This document shows, in pieces, positions 36,975-45,615 of a DNA stretch of 64,000 nt. The DNA comes from an uncultured Oceanisphaera sp. (GTDB lineage: Bacteria; Pseudomonadota; Gammaproteobacteria; Enterobacterales; Aeromonadaceae). The position numbers were made by a program, and so were the translations under genes. The notes below the pieces were generated by a model that ran no database searches, had not been told where the DNA came from, and saw only the letters and a list, made by a program, of their open reading frames with translations. Every line of letters starts with the position of its first letter. The stretch's first letter is position 1. The stretch spans positions 119,681 to 183,680 of the forward strand of contig NZ_CANLZU010000004.1 of NCBI RefSeq assembly GCF_947495715.1. The letters are read 5' to 3'.

Positions 36975-37341
36975 TTATACCAATCTAAATAAAAATATGA
37001 TCTATTTCAAAGCTGGCACGAGAGGAAACAGAGTCACCTCCTTCGACACGCTATAAACCCATCCATGGGGGCTCGGGAAATGCCATCCTTGGCATTTCAC
37101 GGTCGTGGGAGTCGATCTCTGTTGCCTCTCCTTAAGCACCGAGTTGTCTGCAGAGCGCCCCAACAGGCGACGCCGCAGCAGAGGGGCGGATGAAGGGTTC
37201 TACTCCAGAGACCATCACATGACAGGACGTCATGTGCTGAGCGCCACATGGAGGTGCTTGCAGCGTGTCGGTGGAGTAGACCCTTCGTTCGACCTTTACC
37301 GAGCAGCCAAGTAGATCATTTAGTTTTCCAGATTGGTATTA
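36975..37341 (+). mobile_element. MITE-like element, copy B (inverted relative to copy A)
   Basis: A ~367-base element with ends TTATACCAATCT and AGATTGGTATTA, the near reverse complement of 27392-27757. Both ends carry TTA. At the right end that TTA is, on the minus strand, the TAA stop of the gamma-butyrobetaine hydroxylase gene. Internal palindromes (for example AATGCCATCCTTGGCATT) are kept. No transposase. Copies A and B together frame the 9.2-kb carnitine block. Confidence 0.85.
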
Positions 37342-38517
37342 CAGGGTGCGCTCCAGTACCCGGATGCGGGACAGCAACTCGTCACGATCGACATAGCAGC
37401 CCTGCAGATGACGCTGACCCTGCTGCAGATCAAACGCCTGACGGGCATGCAGCACGCGGCGGTTGTCGAACACCAGCAGGTCGCCGGGCAGCAGACGGTA
37501 TTCAAACTGGAAACGGGACTCTCGGGTCAGGCTGATAAAGGTGCGGTAGGCGCGATAGTGCCGCATGACCTGATCGGCCGGCACATCCAGCGGGCCGCGC
37601 AAAAAGTTGGCAAAACGCACCTCGATAACCGTTCCCTGGCCGTCAAGCACCAGCGCCGGCCCGCGGAAACGGTAATCGCTGTGGCGATCCTTGTTGTAGA
37701 AGTCCATCGGCAGGCGACTGAGGGCATCGAAGTCGTCGGGATACTGTTCACGCATGTGTTCGGCAATGCGAAAGCCGTCCACCAGAATCGACTCGCCCCC
37801 GAGAGCGTCATTGTTCAGACAATGCAGAAACTGTAATCCCGGCTGCAGTTCCCGCGTAGGCAAGTCGGTATGCAGCGGCAGACGCAGGTTGGTGTAGGCG
37901 GCGGTATTGGCGTCGGGTTTGGAACGCACATCGAACAGGGTGCCGAAATTGGTTTCTCTGATAAAAGAGATACGAGCGGCCACCTGCTGCAGCGTGCCGG
38001 GCGTGGTATCCGTGTTCTGCAGCAGGGAAATACCGGAATCACGCAGCTTGCGCAGCCAGTCCAGGAGGACGGCGTCATTCTGCATCATGTCGGCGTAATC
38101 GTATCTGGCGAGACGGGTAGTGATGGACTCTTTATCCCAGATATCGGGTTGCCACTGTCGGGCTGCCCGGGCCTGTTCGCTGTAGCAGTGGCTGCGTAAC
38201 CAGCCGGGATGAAAGCGACTGACATGACCGTCAGTATCCCACTGGATATGCAGATACCCTCCGTCCAGCTGCGCCTCTACCGGCCGAATGGACAGCGGCA
38301 CATCACAGATTTCGAACAGCTGTTCCCGGGTCAGGGACGACACGCAGCTGGTGCACGGGCAATTGTCCCGCAGCCACAGATAATGAAATTCGCTTTCGTG
38401 GCCATCGTCCCAGACCAGACGCAGGGAGTCGGACCCCGTCTCGATACCTAGCGGCTGGTGGGTCACCGGATACGTGCCGTAGCCGGCGATGTCGAAGGTG
38501 GCGCTGTTGTCAATCAT
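37339..38517 (-). CDS. Gamma-butyrobetaine dioxygenase (BBOX/TauD family)
   Basis: Fe(II)/2-oxoglutarate dioxygenase of 392 residues that hydroxylates gamma-butyrobetaine to L-carnitine. It has the small N-terminal zinc domain (WLRDNCPCTSC plus HPGWLRSHC, about 48-125) that marks the BBOX branch, then a TauD fold with iron ligands HTD in LPLHTDLPTRE and the distal His in DNRRVLHARQAF. It feeds the neighbouring cdh genes with carnitine. Its TAA stop coincides with the TTA at the edge of MITE copy B. Trimethyllysine hydroxylase is a relative, but the betaine context favours this call. Confidence 0.9.
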   Translation of the reverse strand: MIDNSATFDIAGYGTYPVTHQPLGIETGSDSLRLVWDDGHESEFHYLWLRDNCPCTSCVSSLTREQLFEICDVPLSIRPVEAQLDGGYLHIQWDTDGHVSRFHPGWLRSHCYSEQARAARQWQPDIWDKESITTRLARYDYADMMQNDAVLLDWLRKLRDSGISLLQNTDTTPGTLQQVAARISFIRETNFGTLFDVRSKPDANTAAYTNLRLPLHTDLPTRELQPGLQFLHCLNNDALGGESILVDGFRIAEHMREQYPDDFDALSRLPMDFYNKDRHSDYRFRGPALVLDGQGTVIEVRFANFLRGPLDVPADQVMRHYRAYRTFISLTRESRFQFEYRLLPGDLLVFDNRRVLHARQAFDLQQGQRHLQGCYVDRDELLSRIRVLERTL

Positions 38518-38931
38518 GTGGGGGTCTCCAACCTGGTGGCAGCTGTTCGGGTGACAGCATTGGCAACCATGTTAAGGCGAAACCCCGGTACGGTGATGTT
38601 GCCAGGTCGACAGGCTATAGACATCAGGCGACAACCCGGGTGCCAGCAGATATGGCTCCAGTGGGGGATGCAGGACATTGCCCAAATAGATCACTGCCTG
38701 TTATGTCGCACTCGGAACAGTCGGCGGTCAGCAGGACGCCCAGGCATAAACCAATGTCGTATCGGGCATATTTCATACAGGATTTAGCTGTTGTTATAGA
38801 GGCCGGTTTTTGCTCATAACGACAGCCCACTGCCGTTATGGACAAAATCTGTACCGGCAAGCGGCGGGCCTTCAGGATCTTAGGCCTCCGTTGCCGCTAG
38901 ATGTTTATTAACCCGACGGAGATCTTGTCCT
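38518..38931. other. Divergent leader region, hydroxylase / second BCCT
   Basis: A gap of 414 bases between divergently transcribed genes that must carry both promoters. I see no gene or RNA. It contains interspersed short repeats of the form GTGCCAGCAG/GGTGGCAGCTG but no clean operator. GGAGATCTTGTCCT precedes the carrier start. Confidence 0.4.
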
Positions 38932-40554
38932 ATGTTAGGCAAAGATGGACTTTTGAAAGGAATGAGCCCGGCGGCGACGATCAGTTCCATGATTATCGTT
39001 ACCTTGTTTGTAATGGGAGGTGCCTTTTTCCCCGAGGCGGCCGCCACCCTGTTTGACGGCATATCGGGAGCGCTCCTCACTCACTTCAAATGGTATTACA
39101 TCGCCATATTGTCGTTGATGCTGGTGTTCTGTGTGGTGCTGGCCTTCAGCCGTTTTGGCAGCCTGCGCCTGGGAGCCGATGACTCCCGCCCGGAATACAG
39201 CCTGGGTACCTGGTTTGCCATGTTGTTCAGTGCCGGCATGGGCACCGGCCTGGTGTTCTGGGCGATTGCCGAACCCATCTACCATTTTCAGAGCAACCCC
39301 TTCATTACCGAAGGCATGACGCCGGAGGCGGCCGAAGTGGCCATGCGCCTGACCTTCTTCCACTGGGGCCTGCATCCCTGGGCCATCTATGTGGTAGTGG
39401 GTCTGTCCCTGGCCTACTTTTCCTACCGCAAGGGCTTGCCACTGACCATTCGCTCTGCGCTCTATCCGCTGATCGGTCAGCGCATCTATGGCTGGATGGG
39501 GCACACCGTGGATACCCTGGCGGTGTTCGGTACCATCTTCGGGGTAGCGACCTCCCTCGGCTTCGGGGTGTCCCAGATCAATACCGGCCTGAATCACCTG
39601 TTCGGCATGGAAATCGGTACCAGCAGTCAGTTGATCCTGATCGCGGTGATCTCGCTGATTGCCACCGTGTCGGTGCTCTCCGGATTGGGCCGGGGCGTAA
39701 AATGGCTGTCGGTGATCAACATGTGGTTGAGCGCCGTCATATTGCTGTTCCTGCTGTGTTATGGCCCCACACGTTACCTGCTGCTGAGCTATGTGCAGGG
39801 CCTCGGTGATTACCTGACCCATGTGGTTGGTCTGAGCACCTGGACCGATGCCACCAAAGACAGTCAGTGGCAGTCCTGGTGGACGGTATTCTACTGGGCC
39901 TGGTGGATGTCCTGGTCACCCTTCGTCGGCATGTTTATCGCCCGCATCTCCAAGGGGCGTACCGTGCGCGAGTTTATCTGCGGCGTGATGCTGGTACCGA
40001 CCCTGCTCGGTCTGCTCTGGCTGACCCTGTTCGGTGGTACCGCCCTCTATCTGGAGCTGAACCATACGGTCACCAATGCGGCCGGAGAAGCGGTCGCGGC
40101 CGTGGGGCAGGCCGGTATCGTGACGGCGGTGGCTGATGACGTCACCTCGTCGCTGTATGCGACCCTGGAGCTGCTGGACGGCGGCACCATGGGTACCCTG
40201 GCTTCGGTGCTGGCAACCCTGCTGGTGGCGCTCTACTTCATTACCTCCGCCGACTCCGGCACCCTGGTGGTGACCACCATACTGTCGCTGGGCAATGAAC
40301 ATCCGCCGCGCGGTCAGCGGGTGCTGTGGGGCGTGGCGGTGGCGGCGGTGGCGGCCATTCTGATGCTGGCCGGTGGTCTCAAGGCAGTGCAGACCGCGGC
40401 CATTATCGCCGCCTTCCCGTTCTCGTTCGTTATCCTGGTAATGATGTGGGGCCTGTACCGCGGCCTGCACGAGGAGGTGCCGGTCACTCAGCCGGTGACG
40501 GTCGACACACCGGTCACCATAGAGGTGCCGGTGAAGGTGCCGCCGGCATCCTGA
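38932..40554 (+). CDS. BCCT-family betaine transporter (second)
   Basis: BCCT carrier of about 540 residues. Core motifs: SAGMGTGLVFWAIAEPIYHF (about 100-120, with the Gly-Met-Gly-Thr-Gly motif), FFHWGLHPWAIYVVVGLSLA, WWMSWSPFVGMFIARISKGRT (about 323-343) and TSADSGTLVVTTI. It differs from the first carrier in the glycine motif, so it may have another substrate or ion dependence. Located between gamma-butyrobetaine hydroxylase and a GbdR-like gene, it may carry gamma-butyrobetaine, choline or glycine betaine. A valine/threonine/proline-rich tail (about 515-540) is unusual. Confidence 0.92.
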   Translation: MLGKDGLLKGMSPAATISSMIIVTLFVMGGAFFPEAAATLFDGISGALLTHFKWYYIAILSLMLVFCVVLAFSRFGSLRLGADDSRPEYSLGTWFAMLFSAGMGTGLVFWAIAEPIYHFQSNPFITEGMTPEAAEVAMRLTFFHWGLHPWAIYVVVGLSLAYFSYRKGLPLTIRSALYPLIGQRIYGWMGHTVDTLAVFGTIFGVATSLGFGVSQINTGLNHLFGMEIGTSSQLILIAVISLIATVSVLSGLGRGVKWLSVINMWLSAVILLFLLCYGPTRYLLLSYVQGLGDYLTHVVGLSTWTDATKDSQWQSWWTVFYWAWWMSWSPFVGMFIARISKGRTVREFICGVMLVPTLLGLLWLTLFGGTALYLELNHTVTNAAGEAVAAVGQAGIVTAVADDVTSSLYATLELLDGGTMGTLASVLATLLVALYFITSADSGTLVVTTILSLGNEHPPRGQRVLWGVAVAAVAAILMLAGGLKAVQTAAIIAAFPFSFVILVMMWGLYRGLHEEVPVTQPVTVDTPVTIEVPVKVPPAS

Positions 40555-40591
40555 CCGGTCATTGTTACCCTTATCTTGAGCGACATGAAAT

Positions 40592-40612
40592 AAGGGGCGA
40601 AAGCCCCTTTAT
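40592..40612 (+). terminator. Rho-independent terminator after second BCCT
   Basis: A 7-bp perfect stem AAGGGGC / GCCCCTT with tetraloop GAAA is followed by TTATT. It lies 38 bases after the stop. Confidence 0.85.
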
Positions 40613-40701
40613 TATGCCTGTTATCGGAGCCGTGCTGCCCCCGGTTGGTGCAGTATCGGCCGTTCGGGCAGGCAGGATCATGAAACGTGACGATTTATTA
40701 T

Positions 40702-40742
40702 AAAAAACCCTCGGCAAACAGCTGTTTGACGAGGGTTTTTTT
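40702..40742. terminator. Second, bidirectional terminator-like hairpin
   Basis: AAAAAACCCTCG and CGAGGGTTTTTT form a 12-bp stem around a loop holding the palindrome AAACAGCTGTTT, with A and T tracts on both sides. It could end transcripts from either direction. The remaining gap to 41063 shows no gene; the GbdR-like promoter must be there, where the sequence turns A+T-rich (40965-41010). Confidence 0.8.
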
Positions 40743-41063
40743 ATCTTTTTTGAGCGTGAGAGAGTGGCGCGTATCTTGCTGGTGAGTAGTAAGGGAAGGC
40801 GTGATGTTTTCAGGCGCTTCCGGGGCAGGGCGGTGGCAACCGAGTCTGTGAGTTTGGCCACGATGACGGAATTATCATGGCTTGGTCACAAGTTATCACC
40901 GAACGCCTGAAAATTGCCGCTCTACAGGTTTCCGAAATCTCACTTATGGTATATGTTTCGCAAATGTGTTTATTTATTATTTAAATGAGCGCTTTTTGTT
41001 ATCGAGTCGATGTCGTGTTAACAGGATCCCGGTGAGATATTGCAGGGACCAGGAGCAAGCGCA

Positions 41064-42116
41064 ATGAGCCAGATACAACGTGTTGGTTTCCTACTGATAG
41101 ATAACTTCACCATGATTTCCCTTGCCTCGGCCATCGAGCCGCTGCGCATGGCCAATCAACTGTCGGGCAAGCCGCTCTATGAATGGGTGATGCTGACCGA
41201 AACCGGGGCACCGGTGCGGGCCAGTGATCATCTGCTGGTAACGCCGGATCACAGTATTCAGGACTGCGGTCATCTGGACATGATGATTCTCTGTGGTGGG
41301 GTAGGGGTGGTTAATGCCCGCAGCCGGGCCTTGCGTACCTGGGTGCAGCAGTTGGCCAGGCGCAAGGTCAAGCTGGGGGCGGTCTGCACCGGCAGTTATT
41401 TGCTGGCCGATGCCGGCGTACTGACCGGCTATCGTTGCACCCTGCATTGGGAATACATGGCGTCGTTCAAGGAAGCCTTCCCCAAGCTGGAAACCAGCAG
41501 CGCCCTCTATTGCATAGACCGGGATCGGCTGACCAGCAGCGGCGGAACCGTACCGATGGACATGATGCTGCACCTGATCGAAAAAGAGCATTCCAGCGCC
41601 CTGAGTACCGCCATTTGTGACATGTTCCTGTGCGAGCGTATCCGCGAGGGGCAGGAAGAGCAGCGGGTGCCGCTGCGCCATATGGTGGGCACGACCCAAC
41701 CCAAACTGGCCGAGGTAGTGGCACTGATGGGGGCCAACCTGGAAGAGCCGATTACGCTGAATGAGCTGGCCTGCTATGTGGGCTTGTCCCGGCGTCAGGT
41801 TGAGCGACTGTTTCAGCGGCATGTGAAATGTTCGCCTTCCCGCTATTACCTCAACCTGCGCCTGACGCGGGCCCGGCAACTGTTGCGTCAGACCTCGCTG
41901 TCCATTATCGACATCGCCACCGCCTGCGGCTTTGTGTCTACGCCCCATTTCAGCAAGTGCTACCGGGAGAACTTCGGGGTGCCGCCGCGGGATGACCGCA
42001 GCGGCAGAGCCAAGCCCAAACCGACGCTGGATACCCCCATACTGCCAGGTTTGGTCATGAACATGCAGCTGGACATGGCGCGGGGCGAGCCTACCTTTGC
42101 CTCGGTGACTCTGTAA
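41064..42116 (+). CDS. gbdR: GbdR-like AraC/GlxA regulator (first copy)
   Basis: Transcriptional activator of about 350 residues of the GbdR type, which responds to glycine betaine and dimethylglycine. The DJ-1/PfpI-like domain (about 5-190) starts with GFLLIDNFTMISLASAIEPL. The C-terminal AraC domain (about 225-325) shows LNELACYVGLSRRQVERLFQ and IDIATACGFVSTPHFSKCYR. The tail MNQLDMARGEPTFASVTL-type ending recurs in the second copy and in the 54983 remnant. AGGAG eight bases upstream supports ATG 41064. It likely controls gbc, dgc and carrier genes. Confidence 0.9.
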   Translation: MSQIQRVGFLLIDNFTMISLASAIEPLRMANQLSGKPLYEWVMLTETGAPVRASDHLLVTPDHSIQDCGHLDMMILCGGVGVVNARSRALRTWVQQLARRKVKLGAVCTGSYLLADAGVLTGYRCTLHWEYMASFKEAFPKLETSSALYCIDRDRLTSSGGTVPMDMMLHLIEKEHSSALSTAICDMFLCERIREGQEEQRVPLRHMVGTTQPKLAEVVALMGANLEEPITLNELACYVGLSRRQVERLFQRHVKCSPSRYYLNLRLTRARQLLRQTSLSIIDIATACGFVSTPHFSKCYRENFGVPPRDDRSGRAKPKPTLDTPILPGLVMNMQLDMARGEPTFASVTL

Positions 42117-42142
42117 ATGGGACGTTAATACAGGTTTATGGC

Positions 42143-42163
42143 AAGCCCCGCAATGCGGGGCTT
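42143..42163 (+). terminator. Terminator after first gbdR copy
   Basis: A 9-bp perfect stem AAGCCCCGC / GCGGGGCTT with loop AAT, of the same design as the hairpins after the second gbdR copy (52730) and after the remnant (55072). The T tract is weak here. Confidence 0.7.
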
Positions 42164-42358
42164 CTCACTTTCCGGGAGGTGTCACCGGGCTATATGCGGT
42201 TAGTCCTCATCTTCCTAGGGCCACATCAGCTTGCATTAGCTCCTCTCCGTTTGGCCAGCTATGCAGCCAAGCCGACTCTGTCGGAAGCGCTGGTAATCAG
42301 CACCCGCACCTTGTCTTTCTACTGGGCCCGGTCGAAGTTTGTATAGCAGGAGTAAAGA

Positions 42359-43219
42359 ATGAAGCGGCTCGATTTCAATCTGTTAGTCACTTTCGTATCG
42401 ATTGTTGATACCGGTAGTATTTCAAAGGCGGCGGTGGCGCTGCATCGAACCCAGGCTGCGATCAGCATTCAGCTGAAAAAGCTTGAGGAGTCGACGGGTA
42501 AGCAACTGTTGAACCGTACCTACAACAAGATCAGCCTGACCCGCGAGGGGGAGGTGTTGTTGGCTTATGCGCGCAGAATACTTGCGCTGGCCGATGAAGC
42601 CTATCATGCCATCAGTGAAGACGAGATCGAAGGGGTGGTGCGCTTTGGTGTACCGGATGGTTATGCCCGTACCTTTATTCAGGATGTACTCAAGCGTTTT
42701 ATTCAGCGGTTTCCGAAAATCCGGTTACATATTAAAAATGCGCCGAGTCCCAACTTGTTCCACAGCCTGCATGAAGGAGACTTGGATCTTATTCTGGTCA
42801 CCCGTTCACAGAAGGAACCGGGAGGGAGCATTGTTCGCAAGGAAAAACTGGTCTGGGTCGGGGCCGAGGATTATGTGCTCGATACCAAAGTCCCCATTCC
42901 ACTGGCGCTTTATGAACAGGGTTGTGATTACAGGCGTCGGGCGATTGAAGTACTCAATCAGCATGGCATGGAATGGTATATCGCTTTTGAGTGCCAAGGG
43001 GTGACAGGGTTCGATATCGCCATTTCGAACGGCTTGGCGATTTCCGCCATGTCGGCATCTCTGGTGAAGTCGGGAGAATGGCGGACTCTGGATTCCCCGG
43101 GATCTTTGCCCGACCTCGGCATGATCGAGATTGAGCTGCATCGTGGCTTGGGTGAAGGCAGTGAGGCCATCAACTGCTTTGCCCAAGAGCTGGAAGCACA
43201 TATCTCCAATATGGTCTGA
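42359..43219 (+). CDS. LysR-family regulator of the aldolase/ABC cluster
   Basis: The protein has 286 residues. The N-terminal winged helix (about 3-62) includes TGSISKAAVALHRTQAAISI. An effector-binding domain follows. It is the first gene of a plus-strand run (regulator, aldolase, transporter, four metabolic enzymes), so it is the natural candidate to control them. It resembles the LysR at 54067 in its helix-turn-helix (RTQAAISI versus RSQAAVSM). Base composition is slightly more A+T-rich than its neighbours. Confidence 0.9.
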   Translation: MKRLDFNLLVTFVSIVDTGSISKAAVALHRTQAAISIQLKKLEESTGKQLLNRTYNKISLTREGEVLLAYARRILALADEAYHAISEDEIEGVVRFGVPDGYARTFIQDVLKRFIQRFPKIRLHIKNAPSPNLFHSLHEGDLDLILVTRSQKEPGGSIVRKEKLVWVGAEDYVLDTKVPIPLALYEQGCDYRRRAIEVLNQHGMEWYIAFECQGVTGFDIAISNGLAISAMSASLVKSGEWRTLDSPGSLPDLGMIEIELHRGLGEGSEAINCFAQELEAHISNMV

Positions 43220-43470
43220 AACAGATGTCAACGCAGGCTGTTCTTTGTTTGATGGAGCAGCTTATTTTTGTGTTTTCCTCCTCACGATCAGTCCTCGTCC
43301 CAATGTGTATCGGCGAGATGTGTACGAGTCTTCGTGAGATATAAATTTTTTTTAAATTAAAGCTAACAACTATTAATTTTACGAAGCCCGGTGACCGCTT
43401 TACTCTACCGATACAGGGTTTAATTTGTCCTGGCATATGTCGATATACACAGTTCGAATGGAGTGGAACA

Positions 43471-44226
43471 ATGGCTGAGTTTACTGGAGCAGCGTCGTCT
43501 GCGGCACGCTATACCAAGGAAGAATGGCAGGTCCGTGTTGATCTGGCTGCCATGCATCGAATGGCTCATGAGTATGGCTATGACGATATCGTCTGGAACC
43601 ATATTACGGCGCGTGTACCTGGGGGGGGTCACAACTTCCTGATGAACCACTTCGGTCTGCACAATACCGAGATCACCGCATCGAACCTGATCAAGATCGA
43701 CCAGGAAGGCAACGTGCTGGATGGCCCGCCCGATGTAAATACGGCGGGTTTTGTGATTCACAAGGGAATTCACAACAGCATTCCCAATGCCAAGTTTGTG
43801 TTTCACTCCCATGCCCCGGCGGCCCTTGCGGCCACGGCGATCGAAGAAGTCATACATCTGGTGCAGGACTCGTCGATGCTGTATGGCAAGATCAGCTACC
43901 ACGACTGGGAAGGCCTGTCGGTCGACCTTGACGAGAGTCAGCGCCTGGCCGATAACCTGGGCAATAACAAATGCATGATCATGCGTAATCACGGTTTCCT
44001 GACCGTCGGTGAGACCGCCGGTGAGTGCTTTATCAACATGTACTATCTGGTTCGTGCCTGCCAGACCATGCTGCAGGCCTGCGCAACCGGCCTGCCGCTG
44101 GTTAAAACATCACCAGCACTGTGGGAAAAGGCAAGTCAGCAGTATGAAAGTTTTCCGGCGGGTAAATACGAGTGGCCGGCCATGTTGCGCCTGCTGGATA
44201 AGAAGGATCCGTCTTACCGTTATTAA
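43471..44226 (+). CDS. Class II aldolase/adducin-family protein
   Basis: The protein has 251 residues with the family fold and zinc histidines in FHSHAPAALAATAIEEV (about 110-125) and MRNHGFLTVGETAGE (about 170-185), plus HRMAHEYGYDDIVWNHITAR near residue 30. Members cleave or decarboxylate sugar-acid-like substrates; others are non-catalytic. Its leader has its own A+T-rich promoter region (43220-43470) and a strong terminator follows, so it is transcribed apart from the ABC operon. The catalytic Glu/Asp of fuculose-phosphate aldolase is not obvious, so a decarboxylase or isomerase role is possible. Confidence 0.87.
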   Translation: MAEFTGAASSAARYTKEEWQVRVDLAAMHRMAHEYGYDDIVWNHITARVPGGGHNFLMNHFGLHNTEITASNLIKIDQEGNVLDGPPDVNTAGFVIHKGIHNSIPNAKFVFHSHAPAALAATAIEEVIHLVQDSSMLYGKISYHDWEGLSVDLDESQRLADNLGNNKCMIMRNHGFLTVGETAGECFINMYYLVRACQTMLQACATGLPLVKTSPALWEKASQQYESFPAGKYEWPAMLRLLDKKDPSYRY

Positions 44227-44300
44227 GGTTGGCCGTCTACGAAAGCCAGGGAAGTGCTAGACAAGGTGCTTGCCAATATTTGAGTTAAAATCGAGATAAT

Positions 44301-44339
44301 AAAAAACAGGTACAGCGAGAGCTGTGCCTGTTTTTTTAT
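44301..44339. terminator. Bidirectional-type terminator after the aldolase gene
   Basis: CAGGTACAGC pairs with GCTGTGCCTG (one G-U) around loop GAGA, with an A tract before and seven Ts after. Confidence 0.9.
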
Positions 44340-44456
44340 ATTTTCTTCACACCTCACCTTCCATCGGGATTTGTTTTTCCCTCGATATACATCACCGGGA
44401 TGGATTCATCAGCGGTCACGAATAGCGGGAAATACCCATAAAAAATAATTAACATC

Positions 44457-44486
44457 TTGGCAATAAACTTTAATTTTCAATATGAA
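44457..44486 (+). promoter_or_regulatory. Candidate sigma-70 promoter of the ABC transporter operon
   Basis: TTGGCA (44457-44462) and TATGAA (44481-44486) are separated by 18 A+T-rich bases, about 70 bases before the binding-protein start. The rest of the 44227-44557 gap holds only the terminator and no gene. Confidence 0.35.
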
Positions 44487-44557
44487 AAACATCGGCTTAC
44501 TATGACGTTAACCGAACCCTTGGTTAACACATGGATAACAATCTGTAGAGGTAAATC

Positions 44558-45556
44558 ATGGAAAAGATAACGAAACTTGGTGCGCTGATTACCATTGTTT
44601 CCGGCATAGGCGCCATGCCGGCCCACGCCACCTGCGAAATGGATGACGTGATCAAGATTGCCGATATGAGCTGGGCTTCGGCCTCTGCGATTGCCCATAT
44701 CGAGTCCAGGATACTGGAGCAGGGGTTTGGCTGTAAAACCCAGCTTATCCCGGGTGATACGGTCCCGACGGCCACCACCATGGTGAGGAAGGGACTCCCG
44801 CATATCGCGCCGGAAATGTGGAGTAGCAATGTCCGCAAGGTGCTGGAGGACGGCGAGCAGAGTGGCGCCATTACCATTGCCGGCGATACCTATGTGTCGG
44901 GTGGGGTCGACGCCTGGTGGGTACCCAAATATGTGGTGGAAGCGCACCCCGAACTCAAGTCGGTTGCCGATCTGGCCCGTTACAGCCACCTGTTCAAGGA
45001 CCCGAATGATCCGGACAAGGGACGTTTCTATAATTGTCCTCCCGGTTGGGCCTGTGAGGTCATGAGCAAGAACCTGTTGAAGGGCTACGGGCTGGATCAG
45101 CACTACAACCTTTTCTCTCCCGGCTCCAGTGCCGCCCTCGATGCCGCCATCAGCTCCAGTTACAAGCGCAAGAAGCCCGTCCTGTTCTTCTACTGGGGAC
45201 CGACCGCCTTGCTGGGAAAATACGACATGGTTCAGCTGGAGATGACTCCTCATGATCCGGAGCGGGATGCCTGCAATGCCAAGGTCGATTGCGATACCCC
45301 GACGGCGGGTGGCTTCCCTCATGCCGAGGTCAATACCATCGTCTCCAAGGAACTCAAGGAAAAAGCCCCGTCTATCTACGACTTTCTTGCCAAGGTGAGC
45401 CTGGAAACCGACATGGTCAACAGCCTGCTGGCCTGGGGCGATGAAAACAAGGCAGAAGCCTCGGAGATTGCCGAGCATTTTCTGGAAAACTATCAGGAAG
45501 TCTGGACCCCCTGGGTATCACCGACGGTCGCTGGAAAAGTCATTGCGAGCAACTGA
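44558..45556 (+). CDS. ABC transporter substrate-binding protein, glycine betaine/proline type (ProX/OpuAC-like)
   Basis: Periplasmic receptor of 332 residues with a signal peptide (1-25, cleavage near AHA). OpuAC-type features: VIKIADMSWASASAIAHIES (about 30-50), two Trp in GGVDAWWVPKYV, FYNCPPGWACEVMSKNLLKG (about 168-187) resembling the ProX ligand-binding segment with its Cys pair, and KKPVLFFYWGPTALL. Aromatic residues suit a cation-pi box for a quaternary ammonium or sulfonium ligand. Expressed with downstream permease and ATPase. The co-located enzymes suggest a catabolised ligand with hydroxyl and carboxyl groups (inference). Confidence 0.9.
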   Translation: MEKITKLGALITIVSGIGAMPAHATCEMDDVIKIADMSWASASAIAHIESRILEQGFGCKTQLIPGDTVPTATTMVRKGLPHIAPEMWSSNVRKVLEDGEQSGAITIAGDTYVSGGVDAWWVPKYVVEAHPELKSVADLARYSHLFKDPNDPDKGRFYNCPPGWACEVMSKNLLKGYGLDQHYNLFSPGSSAALDAAISSSYKRKKPVLFFYWGPTALLGKYDMVQLEMTPHDPERDACNAKVDCDTPTAGGFPHAEVNTIVSKELKEKAPSIYDFLAKVSLETDMVNSLLAWGDENKAEASEIAEHFLENYQEVWTPWVSPTVAGKVIASN

Positions 45557-45615
45557 CATAAATCATTGGAAGAGAGGGTGCCTCGGCACCCGATAACATG
45601 CGAGGTAACGCGAAT

